A stretch of 64,000 nt of DNA from an uncultured Pelagibacteraceae bacterium (GTDB lineage Bacteria > Pseudomonadota > Alphaproteobacteria > Pelagibacterales > Pelagibacteraceae): the NCBI GenBank assembly GCA_902543575.1, contig CACBYV010000007.1:1-64000 (forward strand), written 5' to 3'. The notes beneath the pieces were generated by a model. That model was not told the origin of the DNA. It worked only from the letters and a program-made list of their open reading frames with translations, and did not search any database. Position 1 is the stretch's first letter, and each line of letters starts with the position of its first letter. The position numbers and the translations under genes were made by a program. Positions 9,642 through 18,553 of this stretch are shown piece after piece.

Positions 9642-10054
9642 TCGTCAGCGTAAACTTTTTCGTCTTTTTCGTGCTTTTCTTGAGCTGCAATACAAAGTGT
9701 TGCAACTGGTCTTGCCATTAATCTTTTTAAACCAATAGGCTCACCAGTTTCTTCACAAAAACCATAGGTTCCATCCTGAATTTTTTTCAATGCTCCGTCT
9801 ATTTTAGAAATTAACTTGATTTGTCTATTAATAGCTCTCATCTCTACATTCTTTTCTGTGTATGAACTTGCTTGATCAACAATGTCAGCTGATGCACTAT
9901 TATCATCCATGGACGCTTGAAAAATCGCTTCATTATTAGATCTCTTTAAATCTTTTTTCCACTCCATTAATTTCATCTTAAAATACGCTAAATGTTTAGC
10001 ACACATGTATTTCTCTTTTTCTTTTGGAGTATAAGTTTTTGAAATTCTTACCAT
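9638..10054 (-). CDS. dksA: DksA/TraR family RNA-polymerase-binding protein with degenerate zinc finger
   Basis: C-terminal ALKKIQDGTYGFCEETGEPIGLKRLMARPVATLCIAAQE. Confidence 0.88.
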   Translation of the reverse strand: MVRISKTYTPKEKEKYMCAKHLAYFKMKLMEWKKDLKRSNNEAIFQASMDDNSASADIVDQASSYTEKNVEMRAINRQIKLISKIDGALKKIQDGTYGFCEETGEPIGLKRLMARPVATLCIAAQEKHEKDEKVYADD

Positions 10055-10127
10055 ACCTAGCTATTTTGAGTTGGTGAATATATTCATGAATAAATGAGTG
10101 TCAAGAACGGTTTATTCATATAGATTG

Positions 10128-11453
10128 ATGAAAATGGCCTTAAACAAAAGAAATATAAATAATATTTTTTATATTTTTGTAACGACTCACTTAATTCTAT
10201 GGACAGTTGTTCCAACGATTACAAACTCAAATTTACCTTTGGATACAATTGAAGCTTTGGCCTGGGGTAGTAATTTAGGTTGGGGATTTAACAAACATCC
10301 TCCATTAAGTGCATTTTTTCCAGAAGTTTTTTTTCAAATATTTGGACCACAAGATTGGGCTTATTATTTTTTAAGTCAAATTTTTGTAGTGTTATCTTTT
10401 TTCATTATTTTTAAATTATCACAGGAAATTCTTAATGATGTCACTTTGAGCTTGTTATCAGTTTTTCTTATTGAAGGGATATACTTCTATAATTTCACAA
10501 CTCCAGAATTTAATGTAAATGTTTGCCAATTACCTTTTTGGTGTTTAACCGTTTATTACACTTGGAAAATATATATTAGTAAAAAAATTGAGCTTTATGA
10601 TTGTATCTTATTAGGAGCTGCAGCAGCGTTTGGAATTCTATCTAAGTATCTATTTATTTATTTATTAGTCGCAATAGATTTATTGTTTGCATATTTAATA
10701 TTTTTTAAAAAATCAAAAAAGTTTGATTTTAAATATTTAGTTTCTTTAGAAGTATTTTTTGTAATTTTAATTCCACATATAATTTGGTTATTCAACAATG
10801 ACTTCATTACTATTAAATATGGTTTTACTCGTGCAGGTTTGGATCAAGGACAGATAATAAATCATCTTAAATATCCATTGATATTTACATTAAAACAAAT
10901 TGGTATTTTAGTGCCATTTTTAATTCTAGTCTGGCTACTAATAAAAAAAATTCCAAAAAAATTTAATTTAAAAGATGAAAAACTTTTATTTTTAATATTT
11001 ATTAATGTGGTCCCAATTGTTCTGGTTTTTATGACAGCTTTAATAACCGGATCAAAAATTAGAACTATGTGGATGACCCCTTTTTACCTATTCTTTGGAA
11101 CTTTATTTATTTACCTTTTGAAAACTCAAATAAACATTAAGAAACTAAATTCTTTTTTAATAGGATTTATATTTTTATTTTTATTATCTCCAATTTTGTA
11201 TGGTTATGTCTCAATATCTCAGACAGATAAAAGGACTGATTATCCTGGGAGAGATATAGCTATAAAAGTTCAAATGGCATGGCATGAACAACATGATGAA
11301 CCTATTAAATATGTGCTTGGTGATGAATGGGCAGCTGGAAATTTATCATATCACATTAATTCAAGGCCTATTTGGAAAGGCTTTGTTACAAATGAAAAAT
11401 TGAATTCATTTGAAAAATATATGTGTATTGATAAGATTTGCGTTGGGTCATAG
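10128..11453 (+). CDS. Integral membrane glycosyltransferase, family 39/83-like
   Basis: DTIEALAWGSNLGWGFNKHPPLSAF plus many TM helices; ORF track starts at GTG 10098, ATG at 10128 is more likely. Confidence 0.75.
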   Translation: MKMALNKRNINNIFYIFVTTHLILWTVVPTITNSNLPLDTIEALAWGSNLGWGFNKHPPLSAFFPEVFFQIFGPQDWAYYFLSQIFVVLSFFIIFKLSQEILNDVTLSLLSVFLIEGIYFYNFTTPEFNVNVCQLPFWCLTVYYTWKIYISKKIELYDCILLGAAAAFGILSKYLFIYLLVAIDLLFAYLIFFKKSKKFDFKYLVSLEVFFVILIPHIIWLFNNDFITIKYGFTRAGLDQGQIINHLKYPLIFTLKQIGILVPFLILVWLLIKKIPKKFNLKDEKLLFLIFINVVPIVLVFMTALITGSKIRTMWMTPFYLFFGTLFIYLLKTQINIKKLNSFLIGFIFLFLLSPILYGYVSISQTDKRTDYPGRDIAIKVQMAWHEQHDEPIKYVLGDEWAAGNLSYHINSRPIWKGFVTNEKLNSFEKYMCIDKICVGS

Positions 11454-11455
11454 TT

Positions 11456-11560
11456 ATGAAATTCAATAAAAATATACTTTTCATTGTCCTTATTGTTGTA
11501 ATAATAGAGTTATCTGGACATGGAATTGTAGCCTCATTACTGAGGTTGCTTGCAAGTTAA
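11456..11560 (+). CDS. Putative 34-aa single-TM microprotein
   Basis: MKFNKNILFIVLIVVIIELSGHGIVASLLRLLAS*, sits between the two glycosyltransferase genes on the same strand. Confidence 0.45.
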   Translation: MKFNKNILFIVLIVVIIELSGHGIVASLLRLLAS

Positions 11561-11564
11561 ATAA

Positions 11565-12434
11565 ATGAAAATTACTATTTTAACACCAGTTTACAATGAC
11601 TGGAAATCAGCTTCAAAATTAATTGAAGAAATAAATACAATTGTAAAAGACTTAGATGCAGAATTTTCTCTTGTCATTGTCAATGATGCATCAACTGAGG
11701 AAAAACCAACCACTATCTCCAGTACAGAAAACCTATTATCTGTTGAAATTTTAAATATTAAAAACAATCAAGGACATGGAAGATGTATTGCAACAGGATT
11801 TAAACATATATTTCAAAATAAAGAATTTGATTACGTAATTCCAATGGATTCAGATGGTGAAGATAGACCTGAAGAAATCAAAAGTTTTCTAGAATACATA
11901 AAATATGACGAAGGAAAACCAATTGTTGGAGAAAGAGTAAAAAGATCTGAAAATTTCATTTTTAAAACTTGTTACCATTTACATAAAATAATAACTTATC
12001 TATTTACTGGTCATTCGATAAAATTTGGAAATTATACGTGTCTTCCAAAGTCAACTGTTGAGAAATTAATAAACGATAAATCTACTTGGTGCAGCTTTTC
12101 TGGAGCATTGGCAAAATTAGAAAAAGATAGATCTTCATCTCCATCTATAAGAGGAACAAGATATTTTGGTCCTTCTAAAATGAGTTTTAAAAATTTAATT
12201 AAGCATTCTTTAGCAATTATAGCTGTTTTTAAATCTACAGTTATTATTCGATCAATTTTATTTTATGCTATTTATTTAATCTTAATGGCCGATTACATAA
12301 GTGTTGTTACAGCTATCCCCTTAGCTTTAATTATCGCATTTGGATTATCAGTTGTAATGATTGGTAGAAGAGAAAATCTAGAAGAATTAAATAATTCTCT
12401 TAGCAATATTGAAAGTATTGATACAATTAAATAA
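11565..12434 (+). CDS. Glycosyltransferase family 2 (polyprenyl-phosphate sugar transferase-like)
   Basis: LTPVYNDWKSASKL, MDSDGEDRPEEI, C-terminal TM segments. Confidence 0.85.
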   Translation: MKITILTPVYNDWKSASKLIEEINTIVKDLDAEFSLVIVNDASTEEKPTTISSTENLLSVEILNIKNNQGHGRCIATGFKHIFQNKEFDYVIPMDSDGEDRPEEIKSFLEYIKYDEGKPIVGERVKRSENFIFKTCYHLHKIITYLFTGHSIKFGNYTCLPKSTVEKLINDKSTWCSFSGALAKLEKDRSSSPSIRGTRYFGPSKMSFKNLIKHSLAIIAVFKSTVIIRSILFYAIYLILMADYISVVTAIPLALIIAFGLSVVMIGRRENLEELNNSLSNIESIDTIK

Positions 12435-12439
12435 CTTTT

Positions 12440-13717
12440 TTAAGCTCTAATTGTTGGCAAACTATAAAAATCAGCTGTATCTATTTTTGAGTTATAATCC
12501 CTTTTCATGCTCCAGGACTTTCTAACCCCGGCACTTGCAAGACTTAATGTCGACCTTCCATATCTATAATTCGTATTATCAATTGATCTCATAAGTCTAT
12601 TAATTCTCTCATCTTTTGCAGATGAAAATAAATTTTCATTATTTTCCGCATCTGTTAACCCGGTTAGCATAACTCCTGCTTTTTGATAACGATGTCCTTT
12701 CCTAAAGATTACTTTTAAGACAGATAAAGCATTTTTTACGATCTCTATACTATTGTTAGTTGCTATAGGAAAATCAACAGTTCTGGAGTTTGAATAAAAA
12801 CCAAATTGTTTTTGAAATGGACTGGTTCTAACAAATACCATAACTGCTTTTGCAACAAGGTTTTCAGATCTTATTTTCTCTGATGCATTTAAACAGTAAC
12901 TGGCAACAGCTTCTTCGAGTTCTTGAAATCTTTCTATTCTTTTTCCAAATGATCTTGATACTACGCAGCTTTTTCTTTTTGATGCAGTTTTTTCTAAATC
13001 AATACAAGGCACACCTCTAAGCTCCATTGCAGTTCTTGAACTTAGAACATTTGAGGATTTTTTAATCCAGGTGTTTGATTTATTTTTTAATTGTTTAGCA
13101 TTATAAATTCCATTTTTTTGATAAAACTTTGTCATTTGTCTTCCAACACCCCAAACATCATTGATATTAATTTTTTCTAGAATAGGATCAAGATTTTCTA
13201 TTCCAATTAAACTTGTAACACCTGATTGTTTTTTCTTAGCTATATGATTTGCAACTTTGCTTAAAGTTTTAGTTTTAGCTATTCCTATACTCGTTGGAAT
13301 ACCAGTCCACTTTAAAACTGTTTCTCTAATTTCTCTTCCAACTTGTTCTACTTCATTGTCAGAAAAATTTGATAAATCCATAAATGCTTCATCAATTGAA
13401 TAAACTTCAATATCAGAGTTAAATCTTTTTAAAGTTCTCATTACTCTTCTAGATAGATCTCCATATAAAGAATAATTTGATGAGAATACTTGTACATCAT
13501 TTTTGATAATAATATCTTTTGCTTTAAAGTAGGGCTCACCCATTTTAATTCCCAAAGCTTTTGCTTCAGTAGATCTTGAAACTATACAGCCATCATTATT
13601 AGATAAAACTACAACAGGTTTTTTCCTTATTTTTGGATTAAATAGTCTTTCACAAGAAACATAGAAAGAATTACAGTCAACTAGTGCTAATTTTTTAGTG
13701 TACTGAATGTATGACAT
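12440..13717 (-). CDS. umuC: Y-family DNA polymerase V subunit UmuC
   Basis: DCNSFYVSCERLF, YSIDEAFMDLS, GIPTSIGIAKTKTLSKVANHIAKK. Confidence 0.95.
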   Translation of the reverse strand: MSYIQYTKKLALVDCNSFYVSCERLFNPKIRKKPVVVLSNNDGCIVSRSTEAKALGIKMGEPYFKAKDIIIKNDVQVFSSNYSLYGDLSRRVMRTLKRFNSDIEVYSIDEAFMDLSNFSDNEVEQVGREIRETVLKWTGIPTSIGIAKTKTLSKVANHIAKKKQSGVTSLIGIENLDPILEKININDVWGVGRQMTKFYQKNGIYNAKQLKNKSNTWIKKSSNVLSSRTAMELRGVPCIDLEKTASKRKSCVVSRSFGKRIERFQELEEAVASYCLNASEKIRSENLVAKAVMVFVRTSPFQKQFGFYSNSRTVDFPIATNNSIEIVKNALSVLKVIFRKGHRYQKAGVMLTGLTDAENNENLFSSAKDERINRLMRSIDNTNYRYGRSTLSLASAGVRKSWSMKRDYNSKIDTADFYSLPTIRA

Positions 13718-14090
13718 AGGTGACTACTCCCCAAATAAAAATATCTTGTTCTTCATTAATTAAAATTCGATCAGAAAATTCTTTAGATCCTGACGTTAAA
13801 AATTGTTTATCTTTTTCTTTAACTAAAGTTTTAACAACGAGTTCATCGTGAACATTTGCTATGACAGTTGAAAAATTTTTTGGAGTTAAGCTTTTGTCTA
13901 CAACTAATAAATCACCATCATTTATTCCAACATCCACCATTGATTTTCCTTGAACTCTTATGATGAAAGTTGCTGGAACATTTTTGATTAGATGTACGTT
14001 TAAATCTATATCTTCTTCTATGTAGTCAGTTGCAGGGGAAGGAAAACCAGCTCCTGCTTTATGTAAATAATAAGGTATTGTTAGCTTCAT
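13695..14090 (-). CDS. umuD: UmuD-like SOS autopeptidase
   Basis: AGAGFPSPA cleavage region, GKSMVDVGINDGDLLVVD (Ser) and ELVVKTL (Lys); overlaps umuC; start moved from 14141 to ATG 14090. Confidence 0.9.
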   Translation of the reverse strand: MKLTIPYYLHKAGAGFPSPATDYIEEDIDLNVHLIKNVPATFIIRVQGKSMVDVGINDGDLLVVDKSLTPKNFSTVIANVHDELVVKTLVKEKDKQFLTSGSKEFSDRILINEEQDIFIWGVVTYVIHSVH

Positions 14091-14094
14091 AAGT

Positions 14095-14109
14095 GTTCTT
14101 GTTTTGTTC
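14095..14109 (-). promoter_or_regulatory. LexA/SOS box GTTCN7GTTC (GAACN7GAAC on gene strand)
   Basis: GTTC-TTGTTTT-GTTC on + strand, 4 nt upstream of umuD ATG. Confidence 0.75.
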
Positions 14110-14165
14110 TTATTAGTACATGAGTTATACAATAGTGTCAATTAGGTTGTATTTTGAGTCTGTAA

Positions 14166-14187
14166 GTGAATCAAAAGTGAATCAAAA
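14166..14187. repeat. Tandem 11-bp repeat GTGAATCAAAA x2 in umuD-cupin intergenic region
   Basis: Read directly; third partial copy GTGAAC at 14189. Confidence 0.7.
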
Positions 14188-14279
14188 CGTGAACATCCAA
14201 AACCATATTTTGTGCTATTGTGGATAACTTAAACCATTAGTAGTCTATGATCTAAATTTAATTATAAAAGGAGAAGGGT

Positions 14280-14630
14280 ATGAGTTCAATTGAAGTTAAA
14301 AGTTTTGATAATCCAGATGAAAGCAATACCAGTTTCAACAATGCTAAAATGGATATCGTAAAAGTGGGAGATCAAAGAGTAATGAGATTAGTTTTGCAGC
14401 CAGGATGGAAATGGTCACAAGATATTAAACCAACTGTAGGCACTGATAGCTGTAAAGCAAAACATCTTGGAGTAATAGTTTCAGGAGCAGTTTGCGCCAA
14501 ACATGATGATGGAACAGAATTAACATATAAAGCAGGCGATGCATATTCAATTGACCCAGGTCATGACGGCTGGGTAGTTGGTGATAAGCCAGCAGTTGTT
14601 TATGAGTTTCATGGAAAATGGGGAGAATAA
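14280..14630 (+). CDS. Cupin-domain protein
   Basis: LQPGWKWSQDIKP...HLGVIVSGAVCAKHDDGTELTYKAGDAYSIDPGHDGWVVG; good SD (aaggagaag). Confidence 0.8.
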   Translation: MSSIEVKSFDNPDESNTSFNNAKMDIVKVGDQRVMRLVLQPGWKWSQDIKPTVGTDSCKAKHLGVIVSGAVCAKHDDGTELTYKAGDAYSIDPGHDGWVVGDKPAVVYEFHGKWGE

Positions 14631-14633
14631 TTA

Positions 14634-14999
14634 ATGCCGAAACTAACGTGTCATTGTGGATGTGTAGAAGCAGAAATTGATGTTCCAATCAATGAATTAC
14701 CAAAAATTGTTAGATGTAACTGTTCTATATGTAAAAGAAAAAATGCAACAATGGGAATGGTAAAAAATGAAGATTTTAAAGTCACTAAGGGAGAAGATAA
14801 ATTAAAGCTTTATCAGTACCATACAAAAGTTGCTAATCATTACTTTTGTATTGAATGTGGAATTTACACACATCATAACCCAAGAAGTGCACCTGCCATG
14901 ACTGGATTTAATTTAGGTTGTGTAGATGAAGTTAAAGTCGACGATTTAAAAGATGTTGTTTTCTTTGATGGTTTAAACCATCCACTTGACCAAAAATAA
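14634..14999 (+). CDS. GFA family (glutathione-dependent formaldehyde-activating enzyme-like) protein
   Basis: CHCGCVE, RCNCSICKRKNA, FCIECGIYTHH zinc Cys motifs. Confidence 0.85.
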   Translation: MPKLTCHCGCVEAEIDVPINELPKIVRCNCSICKRKNATMGMVKNEDFKVTKGEDKLKLYQYHTKVANHYFCIECGIYTHHNPRSAPAMTGFNLGCVDEVKVDDLKDVVFFDGLNHPLDQK

Positions 15000-15005
15000 A
15001 ATTAA

Positions 15006-15932
15006 ATGAATTTAGTTGAGGATTGTTTAAATAAAGTAAAAAAAGATTGTTATAAGTTTATTAAAACACAAGAAACATCTTCTGATAAATTTAAAAACAA
15101 AGACAAGATGTTAAAACATTATCTTGTCCCGATGAGTTTCTGGATTGCAAAAAAAACAAATTTTAAGAAACCTTATATTGTTGGTTTAACGGGAGGACAA
15201 GGAACTGGAAAAACTACTATAAGCTCTATCTTAATGATAATTTTAAAGAAATATTTTAAGTTAAAAGTTTTCAAAATATCAATTGATGATATTTACAAAA
15301 CAAAGAACGATAGAATAAAGTTATCAAAGAAAGTTCATCCATTATTATTGACAAGAGGTGTACCCGGGACCCATGACATAAGTTATATGTCTAGCTTTAT
15401 TAAAAAAGCAAACTCTAGAAAATTTAAATCAATTATATTACCCAAGTTCGATAAGGCAATTGATGACAGATTTACAAAAAAAAATTGGTACAAAGTAAAT
15501 AGCAGACCAGATGTAATTATTTTCGAAGGTTGGTGTGTTGGAGCAAGACCTGAAAACTTAAAAACATTAAAAAAAAGTGTAAATATTATGGAAAAAAATG
15601 ATGATAATAAATTAATCTGGAGAAAACACGTTAATGACCAGCTAAAAAAAGGATATAAAAAACTTTATAGTAAGCTCGATTGTTTATTATTTTTAAGGGC
15701 AGAAAATTTTAGTTTATTACAAAAGTGGAGAGTTATTCAGGAAAAAAAACTTAAATTAAAAAATAAGAATAAAAAAACAAAACAAAAAATTATGACAAAA
15801 AAAGAAGTTTTAAAATTTATGCAAACTTACCAGAGAATTACTCAGAATATGTTTAAATATGCGCCAAAATACGCATCTATAGTTATTAAATTAAATTCTA
15901 ATCATCAAATTAATTCTGTAAAGTACAACTAA
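15006..15932 (+). CDS. P-loop kinase, glycerate-kinase-like
   Basis: GLTGGQGTGKTTISSIL Walker A, SIDDIYKT, RGVPGTHD, IFEGWCVGARPE. Confidence 0.7.
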   Translation: MNLVEDCLNKVKKDCYKFIKTQETSSDKFKNKDKMLKHYLVPMSFWIAKKTNFKKPYIVGLTGGQGTGKTTISSILMIILKKYFKLKVFKISIDDIYKTKNDRIKLSKKVHPLLLTRGVPGTHDISYMSSFIKKANSRKFKSIILPKFDKAIDDRFTKKNWYKVNSRPDVIIFEGWCVGARPENLKTLKKSVNIMEKNDDNKLIWRKHVNDQLKKGYKKLYSKLDCLLFLRAENFSLLQKWRVIQEKKLKLKNKNKKTKQKIMTKKEVLKFMQTYQRITQNMFKYAPKYASIVIKLNSNHQINSVKYN

Positions 15933-17224
15933 TGAAAAAAATAATAATAATAATTTTTAGTTTTTTTTGGTTAACAGCTCAATCGCTTGCTGTCACATTA
16001 TATGAAGCATTAAACGAAACTTATAACAATAATAAACAATTAAATGCTGAGAGAGAAAATATAAAAGCATCAGAAGAAGATCTAAATATTTCTAAAGCTG
16101 ATTATATGCCTTCTTTGAGTTTAAGTGGTTCCAAGAGCCTTGAAGAAACAAATAAACTAACCAACCAGAGTGGAGGTGATGCAACTATTAGCGACTCTGA
16201 TCCATTCACCACATCTATTAAATTAGAACAAACCTTATTAGATTTTGGAAGAGACCTTAATTATGAAAAGAATTTAATAGGTTTAGAACTTTCAAAAGCA
16301 AGATTATTTAAAAAAGAACAAGATGTTCTTTACAGTGCCATAGAAGCCTTTACATCCGTAATTTTATCAAGAGAAAAAGTTGCGATTAATAGACAAAATT
16401 TAAACTTACTTATTAAACAACTTGAAAATGATAAAGTTAGATTGGATAGAGGACAAATAAAAACTGCAGATTTATCACAAACTGAATCTTCTCTTGCTGG
16501 AGCAAGTGCCCAACTAACTCAGGCAAGAAGCGAATTAATGATTAATAAATTAAATTATGAAAATATCATTGGTAAACTTTTAAATACCAATGAATTAAAA
16601 AAGACAAATAGAGCAATTGTAAGTATTCCAAGTGAACTTAGTTCAGCAATCAATTTAGCAAGAGAGAACAACCCAGATATAATGATCGCTAAAATAGAAT
16701 TAAATCAGTCCGAAATGGATATTGCTATTGCTGAAAGTGACTTGAAACCTAGCGCATCTTTATCTCTAGAAAGATCTTATGCTGACGATTTTACTTCTAC
16801 TATAGATGAAAGAGAAAAGGATACTCTTAAAGCAACAATAAGCTGGCCATTTTATTCAGGTGGAAGTAAACGTGCAAAAATAAACAAGAATACAAATCTA
16901 AAAACTAGAAAAATTTTATTATTTGAGGATGCAGTAAAAACAACTGAAAAAAATGTTGGAAGTGCTTGGTCAAATCTTGAAGCATCTAAAAGTTTTTTAA
17001 ATTCTGTAAGATCTCAAGTTAGAGCAGCAAAAATTGCTAACGAAGGAATAGCTGCAGAGTATGAAAGAGGTTCAAGAACAACGCTAGATGTTATTCAATC
17101 AAACTCTTTGTTATTGGCTGCAAAAATTTCTCTAGCAGAATCTGAGAGAAATAATCTTATCGCCCAATATAATGTTCTAAAAGCTATTGGTTTATTGAAT
17201 AGCGAATACCTAAAACTCAAGTAA
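15932..17224 (+). CDS. tolC: TolC-family outer membrane efflux protein
   Basis: Signal peptide, repeated coiled-coil pattern, RGSRTTLDVIQSNSLLLAAKISLAESERN. Confidence 0.88.
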   Translation: MKKIIIIIFSFFWLTAQSLAVTLYEALNETYNNNKQLNAERENIKASEEDLNISKADYMPSLSLSGSKSLEETNKLTNQSGGDATISDSDPFTTSIKLEQTLLDFGRDLNYEKNLIGLELSKARLFKKEQDVLYSAIEAFTSVILSREKVAINRQNLNLLIKQLENDKVRLDRGQIKTADLSQTESSLAGASAQLTQARSELMINKLNYENIIGKLLNTNELKKTNRAIVSIPSELSSAINLARENNPDIMIAKIELNQSEMDIAIAESDLKPSASLSLERSYADDFTSTIDEREKDTLKATISWPFYSGGSKRAKINKNTNLKTRKILLFEDAVKTTEKNVGSAWSNLEASKSFLNSVRSQVRAAKIANEGIAAEYERGSRTTLDVIQSNSLLLAAKISLAESERNNLIAQYNVLKAIGLLNSEYLKLK

Positions 17225-17266
17225 TTTAACGATTTTAAGCTATTTTGAGAAATATATTGCCAATGA

Positions 17267-17281
17267 GAACAAAATGTGTAC
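17267..17281 (+). promoter_or_regulatory. Candidate degenerate LexA box GAACN7GTAC upstream of recA
   Basis: GAAC-AAAATGT-GTAC, one mismatch to GAACN7GAAC. Confidence 0.4.
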
Positions 17282-17331
17282 ATTTAAATCCATGATTCGA
17301 GTGTTAAAAAAAGCAAAAAAAGAGGCAAAAA

Positions 17332-18456
17332 ATGACTAAAAATAACCTAAAAGTGGTGAAAACCGCAAAAGATAAAGAATTGGAAAACAAAGAGAAAAAT
17401 AAAGCATTAGACGCAGCAATCAGCCAAATTACAGATAGCTTTGGAAAAGGCTCAGTAATGAAGCTTGGTGAGCAAAAAGCTATGGATGTTGAGTCTATCT
17501 CAACAGGATCTTTAAGCTTAGATCTTGCTTTAGGAATCGGCGGATTACCAAAAGGAAGAATTATTGAAATTTATGGACCAGAGTCATCTGGAAAAACTAC
17601 TTTAGCATTGCAAGTAGTTGCAGAAGCTCAAAAGGCAGGCGGAATTTGTGGTTTCGTTGATGCAGAACATGCTTTAGACCCAGTGTATGCAAAGAAATTA
17701 GGTGTAAATACTGAAGAGTTACTAATTTCTCAACCAGATACAGGTGAACAAGCTTTAGAAATTACTGATACATTAATTAAATCTGGCTCAATGTCAGTTC
17801 TTGTAGTGGACTCTGTAGCTGCATTAACGCCGAGAGCTGAAATTGAAGGCGATATGGGTGATACTCATGTTGGTTTGCAAGCTAGGTTGATGTCTCAAGC
17901 ATTGAGAAAATTAACAGGCTCAATTTCACGAACTAATACAATGGTTATTTTCATTAACCAAATTAGAATGAAAATTGGTGTTATGTTTGGAAGCCCAGAA
18001 ACAACATCAGGTGGAAATTCTTTAAAATTCTACTCATCAGTTAGAATGGACATTAGAAGAATTGGAGCAATCAAAGATAAAGATAATATCGTTGGTAACA
18101 CAACAAGAGTTAAAGTTGTGAAAAATAAAGTTGCTCCACCATTTAAAGTTGTAGAGTTTGACTTAATGTATGGAAAAGGAATTAGTAAAGTAGGGGAACT
18201 AATAGACCTAGGTGCCAAAGCAGATATCGTAGAGAAATCTGGAGCTTGGTACGCTTACAAAGGTGAAAAAATTGGTCAAGGTAGAGAGAATGCGAAACTT
18301 TACCTTGAACAAAATCCTAAAGCCGCTGCTGAAATTGAAATGGCAATCAGAGAAAAGGCTGGTGTGATCTCAAAGAAAATTGAGGGAAATCCACTAAGCG
18401 AGGAAAAAGTAGAGGCACAAAAAACAGAAGAAGAAATTCCTACTAAAAAAAATTAG
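17332..18456 (+). CDS. recA: Recombinase RecA
   Basis: [41 protein letters not shown]. Confidence 0.98.
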   Translation: MTKNNLKVVKTAKDKELENKEKNKALDAAISQITDSFGKGSVMKLGEQKAMDVESISTGSLSLDLALGIGGLPKGRIIEIYGPESSGKTTLALQVVAEAQKAGGICGFVDAEHALDPVYAKKLGVNTEELLISQPDTGEQALEITDTLIKSGSMSVLVVDSVAALTPRAEIEGDMGDTHVGLQARLMSQALRKLTGSISRTNTMVIFINQIRMKIGVMFGSPETTSGGNSLKFYSSVRMDIRRIGAIKDKDNIVGNTTRVKVVKNKVAPPFKVVEFDLMYGKGISKVGELIDLGAKADIVEKSGAWYAYKGEKIGQGRENAKLYLEQNPKAAAEIEMAIREKAGVISKKIEGNPLSEEKVEAQKTEEEIPTKKN

Positions 18457-18475
18457 CAGATAACTTTTAGTTATT

Positions 18476-18506
18476 AAAAAGGCGCTCGAATGGGCGCCTT
18501 TTTTCC
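18476..18506 (+). terminator. Rho-independent terminator of recA
   Basis: AAAAAGGCGCTC-GAAT-GGGCGCCTTTTTT. Confidence 0.9.
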
Positions 18507-18553
18507 CTTCAGAGGTGTAGACATCAATAGAAAAAGCTGTATTTTAACAAAAT

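Noticed and set aside
15932-17224. Possible type I secretion system because of TolC
   Set aside because: No HlyD or ABC exporter nearby; neighbours are recA and a kinase
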